Virus record (IMG/VR): IMGVR_UViG_3300048930_001175 | Location: 1-27,127 of that record | Origin: a virus | DNA length: 27,127 bases | Reading direction: 5' to 3' (one strand) | In this document: positions 13,732 through 20,754 of the stretch, in pieces | How the letters are laid out: every line of letters begins with the position of its first letter | How positions within the stretch are numbered: position 1 is the first letter of the stretch | Notes under the pieces: model-generated | Databases searched by the model: none | What the model saw: the letters and a program-made list of their open reading frames with translations, nothing else | Told to the model about the DNA's origin: nothing | Translations under genes and position numbers: made by a program

Positions 13732-14423
13732 GCGCCCGCACGCCCGCCCCCTGGATCCAGACCGGCACCGGCCGGGCGCTCGACCTCATGGCGCCGACGG
13801 CGGCCATGATCGACCTCGACACTGACGTGGCCGAGGCGCTCGCCCGCGAGCCGCGCTTCGGCGGGCATGTGCGCGGCGGCCCCTACAGCGTGGCGCAGCA
13901 CATGGTGCTCGGCGCCGACGCCATCGTCGACCAGACCGGCAGCATCGAGACCGCGCGGGCGTTCATCCTGCACGACGCGCATGAATATGCCTGCAAGGAC
14001 ATGATGACGCCGCTCGCCAAGGCGCTCGACTTGCGGGTGGGCAAGGTGATCGAGGATCATCTGCGCCTCGCCGGCTCTCCGCCTGCCATGATCGCCGGCG
14101 CCGGCGCGGGCATCTTCCGCATCGCCCTCGCCGGCCTCAAGGCGGACCTCGACCGCGCCATCCACGCCGCCGCCGGCCATCCCTGGCCGCTGGCGCCGGA
14201 GATCGCCAAGCGCGTCGCCGAATGGGACCTCGCCATGCTGGCGGCCGAGCGCCGCCATCTGCTCACGCCCGCGCCGAAGCCGTGGGACCCCGCGGTGGAG
14301 GATTGGGCGCCCGCGAAGTTGAAGGGCCGCATCCAGGTCTGGCCTTGGCCCAAGGCCGCCGACGAATGGCGCGACCGGCTCCACCGCTTCTTCCCCCACC
14401 TCGCCGCCAAACGGGCGGCGTGA
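13728..14423 (+). CDS. HD-domain (YfbR-like) nucleotide phosphohydrolase
   Basis: The 231-residue protein has the HD metal site: SVAQH with His58, then LHDAHEY with His82-Asp83, and Asp91 followed by TPLAK. YfbR-type enzymes dephosphorylate deoxyribonucleoside 5'-monophosphates. Phage versions probably tune nucleotide pools or deplete a host nucleotide. The C-terminal ~60 residues (KLKGRIQVWPWPKAADEWRD) extend beyond a minimal HD fold. It lies directly before the DnaN gene, which supports a role in DNA synthesis. The reaction is inferred from family. Confidence 0.82.
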   Translation: MSARTPAPWIQTGTGRALDLMAPTAAMIDLDTDVAEALAREPRFGGHVRGGPYSVAQHMVLGADAIVDQTGSIETARAFILHDAHEYACKDMMTPLAKALDLRVGKVIEDHLRLAGSPPAMIAGAGAGIFRIALAGLKADLDRAIHAAAGHPWPLAPEIAKRVAEWDLAMLAAERRHLLTPAPKPWDPAVEDWAPAKLKGRIQVWPWPKAADEWRDRLHRFFPHLAAKRAA

Positions 14424-14493
14424 GGTGTCCGACCAGGCGGCCGCGCGCGCGCGCCGTCGCGAACGGCGCCACGAAGGAGAAGGAGCCCAAGCC

Positions 14494-14741
14494 ATGAGCA
14501 CCGCCGCCGCAAACTCAAGGATCGACCATCTCGAACGGCGCCGCCGCGAGACGGCTGCGGCGTTTTTCAAGGCCGCGCGCCGGCATGCCCCGCGCGCGCC
14601 CTCGCCGCCCGGCTGGTGCGCGCCACCTGCGACGTGCTGCGCGAGGAAATCCGCGCGGCAAGGCGCAAGGCCCAAGCCCGCCGCATCAACCGCGAGGCCA
14701 AGGCCATCACCGCCGACCTGTTCGGGGACCAGACATCATGA
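14494..14741 (+). pseudogene. Small basic protein split by a frameshift before dnaN
   Basis: Translation from ATG 14494, with GGAG upstream, gives MSTAAANSRIDHLERRRRET and continues as a normal helical protein until about 14590. It then turns into an Ala/Pro/Cys-rich run. The -1 frame from there reads ALAARLVRATCDVLREEIRA and ends ITADLFGDQTS at 14741, overlapping the dnaN start (ATGA). One missing base in the GC-rich run near 14583-14600 would explain this. The restored protein would be about 82 residues, strongly basic and helical. Alternatives are a -1 slip or a shorter gene starting near 14613. Confidence 0.55.
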
Positions 14742-15853
14742 AACTCACCGCCGAGCGCGACGCGCTCCTCTCCGCCGTCGAGCGGGCCGCCCGCGTGATC
14801 GAGCGGCGCAACACCATCCCCGTGCTCGGCACGATGAAGGTCGTGGCGGAGAAGGGCCGCCTGGTGCTCACCGGCACCGACCTCGACATGGAGGTGACCA
14901 CCACCTGCCCGGCCGAGGTGGCCCAGGCCGGCGCCGCCGCCGTGCCGCTCACGGCCGCCGACTTCCTGCGCAAGCTGCCGGCCGGCGCGCAGGTGGAGAT
15001 CACCGCCGAAAAGGGCCACGCCACGCTCAAGGCGGGCCGCAGCCGCGCCACACTCAACACGCTGGACGTGGAGGATTTCCCGGAATTGTCCGCCGTGGCC
15101 GGCGAGGCGGCCGAGTTCCCGCTCGCGGCCTCCAGCCTCGCCGCCATGATCGAGCGGGTGTCGTTCGCCATCTCCACCGAGGAGACGCGCTATTACCTCA
15201 ACGGCATTTACCTGCATGGCGCCGTCTGCGAGGACGGCCCGCTGCTGCGCGCCGTGGCGACGGACGGCCACCGCCTGGCACTGCACAACATCATCGCGCC
15301 CGAGGGCGCCCATCCCATGCCGGGCGTGATCGTGCCGCGCAAGGCCGTCGCCGAGATCGCCCGCCTCATCAAGCCGCTGGGCAATGAGGCGGTGACGCTG
15401 CGCGTGAGCCCGACGCGGCTCTCGCTGACCGCCGGCGTCACCACGCTGGCCACCAAGCTCATCGACGGCACCTTCCCGGACTATGACCGCGTCATCCCCA
15501 AGGACGGCGAGTGCCGCGCCCTCGTGGACGTGGCGGCGCTGGATGCCGCCGTGGCGCGGGTCTCCACCGTCTCCAGCGAGCGCGGGCGGGCGGTGAAGTT
15601 TTCCTTCGCGGAGGGCCTCCTCACCCTCTCCGTTACCAATCCCGACACGGGCGAGGCGCGCGACGAGGTGGAGGCCGAGTGGTCCGCCCCGCCGCTGGAG
15701 ATCGGATTCAACGCCGGCTACGTGGCCGACATCCTCGGCGCCTTGCCCGGAAAGGCCGCGCGGCTCGCCATGAAGGATCCCGGCTCCCCCTGCCTCATCA
15801 CCGCCGAGGTCGACACCGCGTCACTCTTCGTGCTCATGCCGATGCGGGCGTGA
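14738..15853 (+). CDS. dnaN: Phage-encoded DNA polymerase III beta sliding clamp
   Basis: This 371-residue protein has the full length of a bacterial clamp, with all three domains. Typical segments are VIERRNTIPVLGTMKV, YYLNGIYLH, ATDGHRLALH, GTFPDYDRVIP and the C-terminal VLMPMR. It would encircle DNA and tether polymerase. The phage segment carries no polymerase or clamp loader, so it probably competes with or replaces the host clamp on host machinery. It is coupled to the broken upstream gene by ATGA. It seems too complete to be a remnant, and the flanking phage genes argue against it being the chromosomal copy. Confidence 0.95.
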   Translation: MKLTAERDALLSAVERAARVIERRNTIPVLGTMKVVAEKGRLVLTGTDLDMEVTTTCPAEVAQAGAAAVPLTAADFLRKLPAGAQVEITAEKGHATLKAGRSRATLNTLDVEDFPELSAVAGEAAEFPLAASSLAAMIERVSFAISTEETRYYLNGIYLHGAVCEDGPLLRAVATDGHRLALHNIIAPEGAHPMPGVIVPRKAVAEIARLIKPLGNEAVTLRVSPTRLSLTAGVTTLATKLIDGTFPDYDRVIPKDGECRALVDVAALDAAVARVSTVSSERGRAVKFSFAEGLLTLSVTNPDTGEARDEVEAEWSAPPLEIGFNAGYVADILGALPGKAARLAMKDPGSPCLITAEVDTASLFVLMPMRA

Positions 15854-15945
15854 GGGCCTCGCGCTGCTCAAGAAGACGCACGAGAATGACGCCGCACCAT
15901 TGCCGACTGCCCTTCCAGTCGCGAAGCCGAGCTGAGAACCGCGTA

Positions 15946-16437
15946 ATGTCAGAGCGCAAGCAGGCCACCACCACCATGATCCTCACCATGGTCGCCTTCG
16001 CCCTTTTCGTGGCGGTGCTGTTTATGGCCTTCTTCCGCGTGCTCAGCGCGCGCGCCGAACCGATCGCGCCCGGCGCCATTCATGTGATCGACGGCGACAC
16101 CATCGCCGTCGGGCCCGAGCGCTACCGCCTCGTCGGCTTCGACGCGCCCGAGGCAGCCTCGCGCGCCCGCTGTCCGGCCGAGCGCGCGCTGGCCGCCCAG
16201 GCGACGCAGCGCCTGCGCCGCCTGGTGGCCGCCGGCGGCCTCGACCTCACCGAGGTGGACTGCCGCTGCCGCCCGGGCACCGCCGGCACGCCGCGCTGCA
16301 ACCACGGCCGCCGCTGCGGCCGCCTCACCGCCGCCGGCCGCGACGTGGGCGAACTGCTGATCGCCGAGGGACTGGCGCAGCCCTATGTCTACGACCCGGC
16401 CCACCCGGCGCCGCCGGCCGACTGGTGCGGGAGGTGA
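15946..16437 (+). CDS. Membrane-anchored thermonuclease (SNase family)
   Basis: The 163-residue protein has an N-terminal hydrophobic segment (TMILTMVAFALFVAVLFMAF) followed by a staphylococcal-nuclease fold. Key residues are in HVIDGDTIAVG (Asp49, Asp51), RYRLVGFDAPE (Arg61, Asp66, Glu69) and CGRLTAAGRDVGELLI. It should cut DNA or RNA in the periplasm using calcium. A Cys-rich insert (CRCRPGTAGTPRCNHGRRC) is unusual in the family and may be disulfide-bonded. An in-frame ATG at 15886 would lengthen the N-terminus. The ribosome site is weak. It may degrade incoming DNA or process host DNA; the role is inference. Confidence 0.85.
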   Translation: MSERKQATTTMILTMVAFALFVAVLFMAFFRVLSARAEPIAPGAIHVIDGDTIAVGPERYRLVGFDAPEAASRARCPAERALAAQATQRLRRLVAAGGLDLTEVDCRCRPGTAGTPRCNHGRRCGRLTAAGRDVGELLIAEGLAQPYVYDPAHPAPPADWCGR

Positions 16438-16439
16438 GG

Positions 16440-16697
16440 ATGGCGCGCGACCATCACGATGTCCTGCCGATAAGCCTGCCGCCGCGCGGCCTCTCGCGCG
16501 TGGAGGCGGCCGCCTATATCGGCGTCTCGCCCAGCACATTCGACCAGTTGGTGAAGGATGGGCGGATGCCGCCAGCGAAGAGAATTAATTCCCGCACGGT
16601 CTGGGACCGCAAGCAGCTTGACGCCGCGTTCGATGCGTTGCCGGATGGCGGCCGGCAAGAGGACCGCGACGATCCGTGGGCGCGGGTCGCGGTGTGA
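16440..16697 (+). CDS. xis: Excisionase / AlpA-like HTH protein
   Basis: The 85-residue protein contains a MerR-like winged HTH (GLSRVEAAAYIGVSPSTFDQ) followed by LVKDGRMPPAKRINSRTVWD, the signature of phage excisionases and AlpA regulators. It should bend DNA at the att site and steer integrase toward excision. GGAGGTGAGG directly precedes the ATG. It sits just before the integrase, the normal xis-int order. Confidence 0.85.
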   Translation: MARDHHDVLPISLPPRGLSRVEAAAYIGVSPSTFDQLVKDGRMPPAKRINSRTVWDRKQLDAAFDALPDGGRQEDRDDPWARVAV

Positions 16698-16711
16698 CAG
16701 GCGGCGTGCCG

Positions 16712-17812
16712 ATGCTCGACCGATTGCAATATGTCTATGAGGACATGGACCGCCACGGCAACGTGCGCATCTATGTCTGGCGCGGCAAGGGGCACGCGAA
16801 GATCCGCATTCGCGAGACACCCGGGACCAAGGAATTCCGCAAAGCCTATGAGGCCGCGATCGAGAAGGCGTTTGCTGCCGCGGCGGAGAAGCCCGAGGAG
16901 AGCAAGCCCCTCGATCGCACGCCGAAGCCCGGAACCTATCGCTGGCTATGCCTGCGCTTCATGGCCGAGAGCGCGGCCCACAAGCGGGACAGCGCGCGTA
17001 CCCGCCATGTCCGCAAGCTGGTCCTGGAGAGCACATTCGAGGAGCGCGTCGCTCCCGACGAGACGGCGATCTATGCGGACTTCCCGCTTGATCGGCTGAC
17101 TGTCAAGGCCATGCGCGTGCTGCGCGACCGGAAGATCGCCACGCCCGAGGCCGGCAACAGCCGCATCAAGAACCTGCGCAAGGTGTTCGCCTGGGCGATC
17201 GAGGAGCAGATTCCCGGCATCGCAGCCAACCTTGCCAGGGACGTTCCCTACTTCAAGTCGACCAGTGGCGGCTTCCACACATGGACGCTCGACGAGATCG
17301 AGCAATATGAGGCGCGCCACCCGATCGGCACGAAGGCCCGCCTCGCGCTCGCGCTCCTGCTCTACACGGGCGTGCGCCGCTCCGACGTCGTTCAGCTCGG
17401 CCGGCAGATGATCCGCAACGGGTGGCTTCGCTTCACCGAGGTGAAGGGCAAATCCCGAATGGTGAAGGAGCGCGACATCCCCCTTTTGCCGCAGCTTCAG
17501 GCTGTCATCGCGGCCACGCCGGGCGAGCACATGACCTTCCTGGTGACCGAGTTCGGCGCACCGTTCACCGACGCCGGCTTCGGCAATTGGTTTCGCGATC
17601 GATGCAACGAGGCGGGCCTCCCGCGATGCACGGCGCATGGCCTGCGCAAGGCCGGCGCCACCATCGCCGCCGAGAACGGGGCGACCGAGCACCAACTCAT
17701 GGCCATCTATGGCTGGGAAAGCCCCAAGCAGGCCGCGCTCTACACCCGGAAAGCCAACCGCAAGCGCCTCGCCGGCGACGCGATGCACCTGGTGGTGCCG
17801 GCCAAACGGTGA
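16712..17812 (+). CDS. int: Tyrosine recombinase (phage integrase)
   Basis: The 366-residue enzyme should recombine attP with a tRNA attB. The catalytic Arg lies in LLYTGVRRSDV near residue 222. The beta-hairpin Lys region is VKGKSRMVKERD, HGLRK gives the His-x-x-Arg near 308-311, AIYGWES has Trp at the usual His/Trp position, and the nucleophile is the Tyr of ALYTRK near 343. An N-terminal arm-binding and core-binding region precedes these. ATG at 16712 has AGGCGG 7 nt upstream; GTG at 16694, overlapping the xis stop, is possible. The att core lies 90 bp downstream. Confidence 0.95.
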   Translation: MLDRLQYVYEDMDRHGNVRIYVWRGKGHAKIRIRETPGTKEFRKAYEAAIEKAFAAAAEKPEESKPLDRTPKPGTYRWLCLRFMAESAAHKRDSARTRHVRKLVLESTFEERVAPDETAIYADFPLDRLTVKAMRVLRDRKIATPEAGNSRIKNLRKVFAWAIEEQIPGIAANLARDVPYFKSTSGGFHTWTLDEIEQYEARHPIGTKARLALALLLYTGVRRSDVVQLGRQMIRNGWLRFTEVKGKSRMVKERDIPLLPQLQAVIAATPGEHMTFLVTEFGAPFTDAGFGNWFRDRCNEAGLPRCTAHGLRKAGATIAAENGATEHQLMAIYGWESPKQAALYTRKANRKRLAGDAMHLVVPAKR

Positions 17813-17819
17813 ACATCTC

Positions 17820-17857
17820 TTTCCCACTTTCTCTTCCCCACCGTATCCAGTGGGAAA
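17820..17857 (+). terminator. Weak hairpin after integrase
   Basis: The arms TTTCCCAC (17820-17827) and GTGGGAAA (17850-17857) are followed by AAT rather than a U-run. The loop is long (22 nt). It might terminate int weakly or be integrase arm-type sites in the att region; TTCCCAC-like motifs recur between the arms. Confidence 0.3.
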
Positions 17858-17902
17858 AATAAGCGGAAAAAGACAAGATATTTCAGTATTTTAGAAATTG
17901 GA

Positions 17903-17921
17903 TGGTGCCCAGGGGCGGAAT
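17903..17921. other. Probable attP core matching a tRNA 3' end
   Basis: The 19 bases TGGTGCCCAGGGGCGGAAT are, read in reverse, the last part of the T-loop, the T-stem strand CCGCC, the acceptor strand CCTGGGC, the discriminator A and CCA of a tRNA. The match to alphaproteobacterial tRNA-Phe is from memory. The match ends at 17922, so no complete tRNA is present. It lies 90 bp after int in an AT-rich stretch, as expected for attP. The rest of 17813-18052 (240 bp) holds no gene I can support. Confidence 0.75.
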
Positions 17922-18052
17922 GGTTATTGGCGCGTGAAATCAGGCGCTTAGTTGAAGGTGCGGGCGAGTGAGCGCGCATTGATCGACAAGGGGAATTTTC
18001 CGCCCTCCCCGCACCGGTTCGATGCCCGATTTCGGCTTGAGGAGGGATGGGA

Positions 18053-18805
18053 ATGGAGAGCCCAAAGCACGAAGCGGCGATGTCCCGCGAAATCCTGCGC
18101 GGTGTCGTGGGCTCCACGGCTCACGGCATCAACATCGCTGGCCAGGACGACCGGGACGAGATGGGCGTGTTCGTTGAGGCGCCGGAGCACGTCTGCGGCT
18201 TGCGGAGCTTCGACCATTCCATTTACCGAACGCAGCCGGAAGGGGTGCGGAGCGGGCCGGGCGACCTCGACCGAGTGATGTACAGCCTGCGCAAGTTCGC
18301 GCGGCTGGCGGCCGACGGCAACCCGACCGTGCTCGTGCTGCTGTGGCTCCCCGAATATGTCACCAAGACGCCCCTTGGCGTGGCCCTTGTGGGCATGCGG
18401 GAGGCGTTCGTCAGCCGGGAGGCCGGGAAGCGATTCCTCGGATATCTCACCGGGCAGAAAGCGTCACTGCTGGGCGAGCGAGCGAAGAAGGTGCAACGGC
18501 CGGAACTGGTGGAGCGCTACGGCTTCGACACCAAGTTCGCCATGCACGCGCTGCGGCTCGGTTTCGAGGGCATTGAGTACATGACCGAGGGGCGCCTGAC
18601 GCTCCCCGTGGCGGAGCCGAACCTTTCGGTCCTCCGCGCCGTGCGGCAAGGCGAAGTGAGCTTTGGCGAGACCATGGCGCTGATCGAGGACGCGGAGGCG
18701 CGGCTTGCTGGCTTGGTCCATGCGTCAACGCGGGGCGCCGACCGCGCGGCCATCGACCGCTTTCTTGTGGAAACGCATCAGCGCCATTGGGCTGCCAAGG
18801 ACTGA
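18053..18805 (+). CDS. RlaP-type predicted nucleotidyltransferase
   Basis: The 250-residue protein has the minimal nucleotidyltransferase signature: GSTAHGINIAGQDDRDEMGV supplies the Gly-Ser motif and catalytic acidic residues, followed by a helical C-terminal domain (YSLRKFARLAADGNPTVLVL). Family members (pfam RlaP) are often linked to RNA repair or ligase genes and also occur alone in phages. No ligase is nearby. The ATG at 18053 has GGAGG at 8-nt spacing; ATG at 18047 is too close to it. It may modify tRNA or counter tRNA damage; this is inference. Confidence 0.85.
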   Translation: MESPKHEAAMSREILRGVVGSTAHGINIAGQDDRDEMGVFVEAPEHVCGLRSFDHSIYRTQPEGVRSGPGDLDRVMYSLRKFARLAADGNPTVLVLLWLPEYVTKTPLGVALVGMREAFVSREAGKRFLGYLTGQKASLLGERAKKVQRPELVERYGFDTKFAMHALRLGFEGIEYMTEGRLTLPVAEPNLSVLRAVRQGEVSFGETMALIEDAEARLAGLVHASTRGADRAAIDRFLVETHQRHWAAKD

Positions 18806-18815
18806 GGAGGAAGGG

Positions 18816-19052
18816 ATGGGCGTGAAGGTGAAGAAGCTGGAGTGGAACCCGTACCGAGCGGAGACGCCGTTCGGCTACTACCTAGTGGAGGACCAGACAG
18901 ACCTCACCGCGCCAGACCTGAATGGCCGCGCGCCGTTTCTGCTCTCCGGAACAAGGCTGGATTGCTCTCGTCACGACACGCTGAGAGCGGCACGGGCCGC
19001 AGCCCAGGCCGACTTCGAACGCCGCATCCTATCCACCCTAGAGCAAGATTGA
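18816..19052 (+). CDS. Small conserved phage protein
   Basis: The 78-residue protein begins MGVKVKKLEWNPYRAETPFG and ends TLRAARAAAQADFERRILST. Small phage proteins of this layout are common near early or transition genes, but their function is unknown. GGAGGAAGGG precedes the ATG. It follows the nucleotidyltransferase after 10 nt, probably in one transcript. Confidence 0.75.
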   Translation: MGVKVKKLEWNPYRAETPFGYYLVEDQTDLTAPDLNGRAPFLLSGTRLDCSRHDTLRAARAAAQADFERRILSTLEQD

Positions 19053-19062
19053 GGAGGGGGTA

Positions 19063-19257
19063 ATGGTCCTTGCCATCTACGCATTTTCTCTGGTGTTCGC
19101 CGCGCTCGTGCTCGGCGGAACCGCCTACGTGGTGTTCGGCCTCGGCTACTCCGGCTGGTGGTTTCTCCTGGCGCTGATCGTGTGCGCCATGAACAGGGCG
19201 GAGATCGACGTGAAGACGGCGCGCGTCCGCGCTCTATCCGAACACGAGGGGAAGTGA
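19063..19257 (+). CDS. Small two-TM membrane protein
   Basis: The 64-residue protein has two hydrophobic segments (VLAIYAFSLVFAALVLGGTA and YSGWWFLLALIVCAM) and a short charged tail. GAGGAGGGGG lies just before the ATG. No family is recognised. The size and topology would also fit a holin, but it is far from the lysis cluster and on the other strand. Confidence 0.65.
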   Translation: MVLAIYAFSLVFAALVLGGTAYVVFGLGYSGWWFLLALIVCAMNRAEIDVKTARVRALSEHEGK

Positions 19258-19259
19258 CC

Positions 19260-19661
19260 ATGGGAAGCGAGATGCAGGAGAAAATCGCGAGGGCGATGAC
19301 CGCCGCCAGGACCGCCGCGATGAAGAAGCGGTTCGGCCTGGACTGCGACCCGCCGGGCTATGACGAATACGACGATACCGGACGGGAGGACGCTCTAGCC
19401 GAGGCGCTCGCCGCTATGGAGGCCATGAGAGAGCCGACGGATGATATGGTCGTGGCCGGGGGCAACTACGTCTTGGACGTAGGCGGCATCGACGGCATGC
19501 ACGCCCACGACCGGGGACCTCCCTACTTCATCAAAGGCCGCGAGACGGGCTCCTATGAGCTGTGGCAGCATATGATTGACGCCGAGATCAAGGCCGCCAA
19601 TGCCCCACAAAGTGAAGCTCACCCGCCCCTGGACCATCATAGAGCACCAGGAGAGTTTTGA
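19260..19661 (+). CDS. Hypothetical phage protein
   Basis: The 133-residue protein has a helical N-terminus (MQEKIARAMTAARTAAMKKR), an acidic patch (DPPGYDEYDDTGRED) and a C-terminal segment WQHMIDAEIKAANAP. Proteins of this type recur in alphaproteobacterial phages without known function. GAGGGGAAG precedes the ATG. Its last 62 bp overlap the next gene in another frame, so the extreme C-terminus may be longer than functionally needed. Confidence 0.65.
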   Translation: MGSEMQEKIARAMTAARTAAMKKRFGLDCDPPGYDEYDDTGREDALAEALAAMEAMREPTDDMVVAGGNYVLDVGGIDGMHAHDRGPPYFIKGRETGSYELWQHMIDAEIKAANAPQSEAHPPLDHHRAPGEF

Positions 19662-19800
19662 GATCCAGTCCTCCAGCGGGATATCCGTCGCCTACGTCTA
19701 TTTCGATGAGGGCGACCCTATCCGGCAGGCTGTGAGGAAGAGGATGGACAGGGCGTCGGCGCTGGCGGTCGCCAAGGCCATCGCGAAGATCGGGGCTTGA
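19600..19800 (+). CDS. Small conserved protein, LTRPWTI type
   Basis: The 66-residue protein reads HKVKLTRPWTIIEHQESFEI, then SSSGISVAYVYFDEGDPIR, ending ALAVAKAIAKIG. It resembles a widespread small alphaproteobacterial family with no assigned function. The start lies inside the preceding gene, with AAGG upstream. It is the last rightward gene before a strand switch. Confidence 0.72.
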   Translation: MPHKVKLTRPWTIIEHQESFEIQSSSGISVAYVYFDEGDPIRQAVRKRMDRASALAVAKAIAKIGA

Positions 19801-19807
19801 AGCGAGG

Positions 19808-19829
19808 CGCGGTCGGCATATCGACCGCG
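19808..19829. terminator. Hairpin between convergent gene blocks
   Basis: The arms CGCGGTCG (19808-19815) and CGACCGCG (19822-19829) form an 8-bp perfect stem with a GCATAT loop, at the point where rightward and leftward genes converge. No T-run follows, so termination strength is uncertain. No gene is seen in 19801-19879. Confidence 0.4.
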
Positions 19830-19879
19830 GAACAATCGCAAGGGCTTAGCGCGTCCGTTGTCTCAGGACACAGGACGCG

Positions 19880-20164
19880 TCACGATGCCTCTTTCCACCC
19901 TTCGTCGATCTTGTTCCGATCCGCGGCGAGGGTGGCGTAGCCGGCGATGTCCCGCCAGTGGTCCTCGAAATGAGGGTCGCCCGTCAGGATGCGTCCGATC
20001 TTGTGCGCAATCATCTCCAGCGCCTCGATCTCGCTCGGCAGCAGCTTGCCGTGATTCCGATATCGGGCCATCACAGCCTTGATTTCCTGAGTGCAGGTCG
20101 CATGCTCAACCCAATCGCCGTGCGTTTTCTTGCGATCCGCCAGGATGGTCGTAAGCTCATTCAC
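19880..20164 (-). CDS. DUF6378-like phage protein
   Basis: The 94-residue protein starts with GTG and reads NELTTILADRKKTHGDWVEH, then MARYRNHGKLLPSEIEALEM and ending in the helical HWRDIAGYATLAADRNK. The Arg-Lys-x-x-His-Gly start and the C-terminal helix pattern match small phage proteins grouped as DUF6378, whose role is unknown. The start overlaps the stop of the DUF1937-like gene (GTGA). It ends the leftward block. Confidence 0.78.
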   Translation of the reverse strand: MNELTTILADRKKTHGDWVEHATCTQEIKAVMARYRNHGKLLPSEIEALEMIAHKIGRILTGDPHFEDHWRDIAGYATLAADRNKIDEGWKEAS

Positions 20165-20523
20165 GGCAGCGCCTCCATCTCGACAATCGGCTTGCCCATC
20201 CTGCGGAAAGCCTCCCGCTCCATCTTCATGCCGATGCTTTCGCGCCATCCGTAAATATGCACCGCGACCATGGCGATACATGCTTCCATGAAGTGGTCGT
20301 TTTGCGTCATCCACAGGTCGTGAGACTTGGGATCGATGCCGCCGACGCGGGCGATAGGGTGGGAATGGGAAATGGGGGAGAAGACGGTAAAGCCGAGGCG
20401 GATCAGGTGCGCCGCGTGGCGGTTCGCGTCATAGTCGGCTGCGGCTAGGCCGAACGGATGGGCTGTATAGGGCACTGCCACATAAATGATACCGGGGCGC
20501 CCTTTCAGATCATCCAGTGTCAC
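20161..20523 (-). CDS. DUF1937 family protein (deoxyribosyltransferase-like fold)
   Basis: The 120-residue protein opens with a beta strand and loop typical of nucleoside 2-deoxyribosyltransferase-like proteins (GIIYVAVPYTAHPFGLAAAD). Further family segments are TVFSPISHSHPIAR and YGWRESIGMKMEREAFRRMG. Such proteins may bind or modify nucleotides, but DUF1937 has no established reaction. It starts at GTG 20523, inside the stop of the upstream gene, with AAGGAG upstream. With the DUF6378-like gene it forms a coupled pair. Confidence 0.82.
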   Translation of the reverse strand: MTLDDLKGRPGIIYVAVPYTAHPFGLAAADYDANRHAAHLIRLGFTVFSPISHSHPIARVGGIDPKSHDLWMTQNDHFMEACIAMVAVHIYGWRESIGMKMEREAFRRMGKPIVEMEALP

Positions 20524-20744
20524 AGCGGGCGCTCCTTCGCTGGCTTCCCGTTGTTCGTCGCCAACTCCACAGTCGGCGCGGTTCTCAGGGCCAGGTGTTG
20601 AAGCGTAAGTTCTCCGGCCTTCTTCAGCAGTTCGCGAGCTTCCTTATTCTTCATCTTTTCCAGATCGTCGGCAATATTTCTCACCGCCTGCACACGCTCA
20701 TAAACGATATCGCGCTGCGGCGGCGGCCCATCATCTTCATCCAT
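20520..20744 (-). CDS. Small helical phage protein
   Basis: The 74-residue protein begins MDEDDGPPPQRDIVYERVQA and contains an amphipathic helix (RNIADDLEKMKNKEARELLK). No family is recognised. GAGGAG lies 7 nt before the ATG. The gene lies between the phosphoesterase (10 bp) and the DUF1937-like gene (overlap), probably in one transcript. Confidence 0.68.
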   Translation of the reverse strand: MDEDDGPPPQRDIVYERVQAVRNIADDLEKMKNKEARELLKKAGELTLQHLALRTAPTVELATNNGKPAKERPL

Positions 20745-20754
20745 GGCGCGCTCC

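Noticed and set aside
14425-15387. Forward open frame overlapping dnaN in another frame
   Set aside because: The dnaN frame is unmistakable. The part beyond 14741 is a His/Arg/Gly-rich shadow; only its first section was kept as the frameshifted gene.
17903-17921. Complete tRNA gene at the att core
   Set aside because: Only the 3' 19 bases match; D-arm, anticodon arm and 5' acceptor strand are absent on either side.
18047-18805. ATG at 18047 as start of the nucleotidyltransferase
   Set aside because: The Shine-Dalgarno abuts this ATG with almost no spacing; the ATG at 18053 is better placed.
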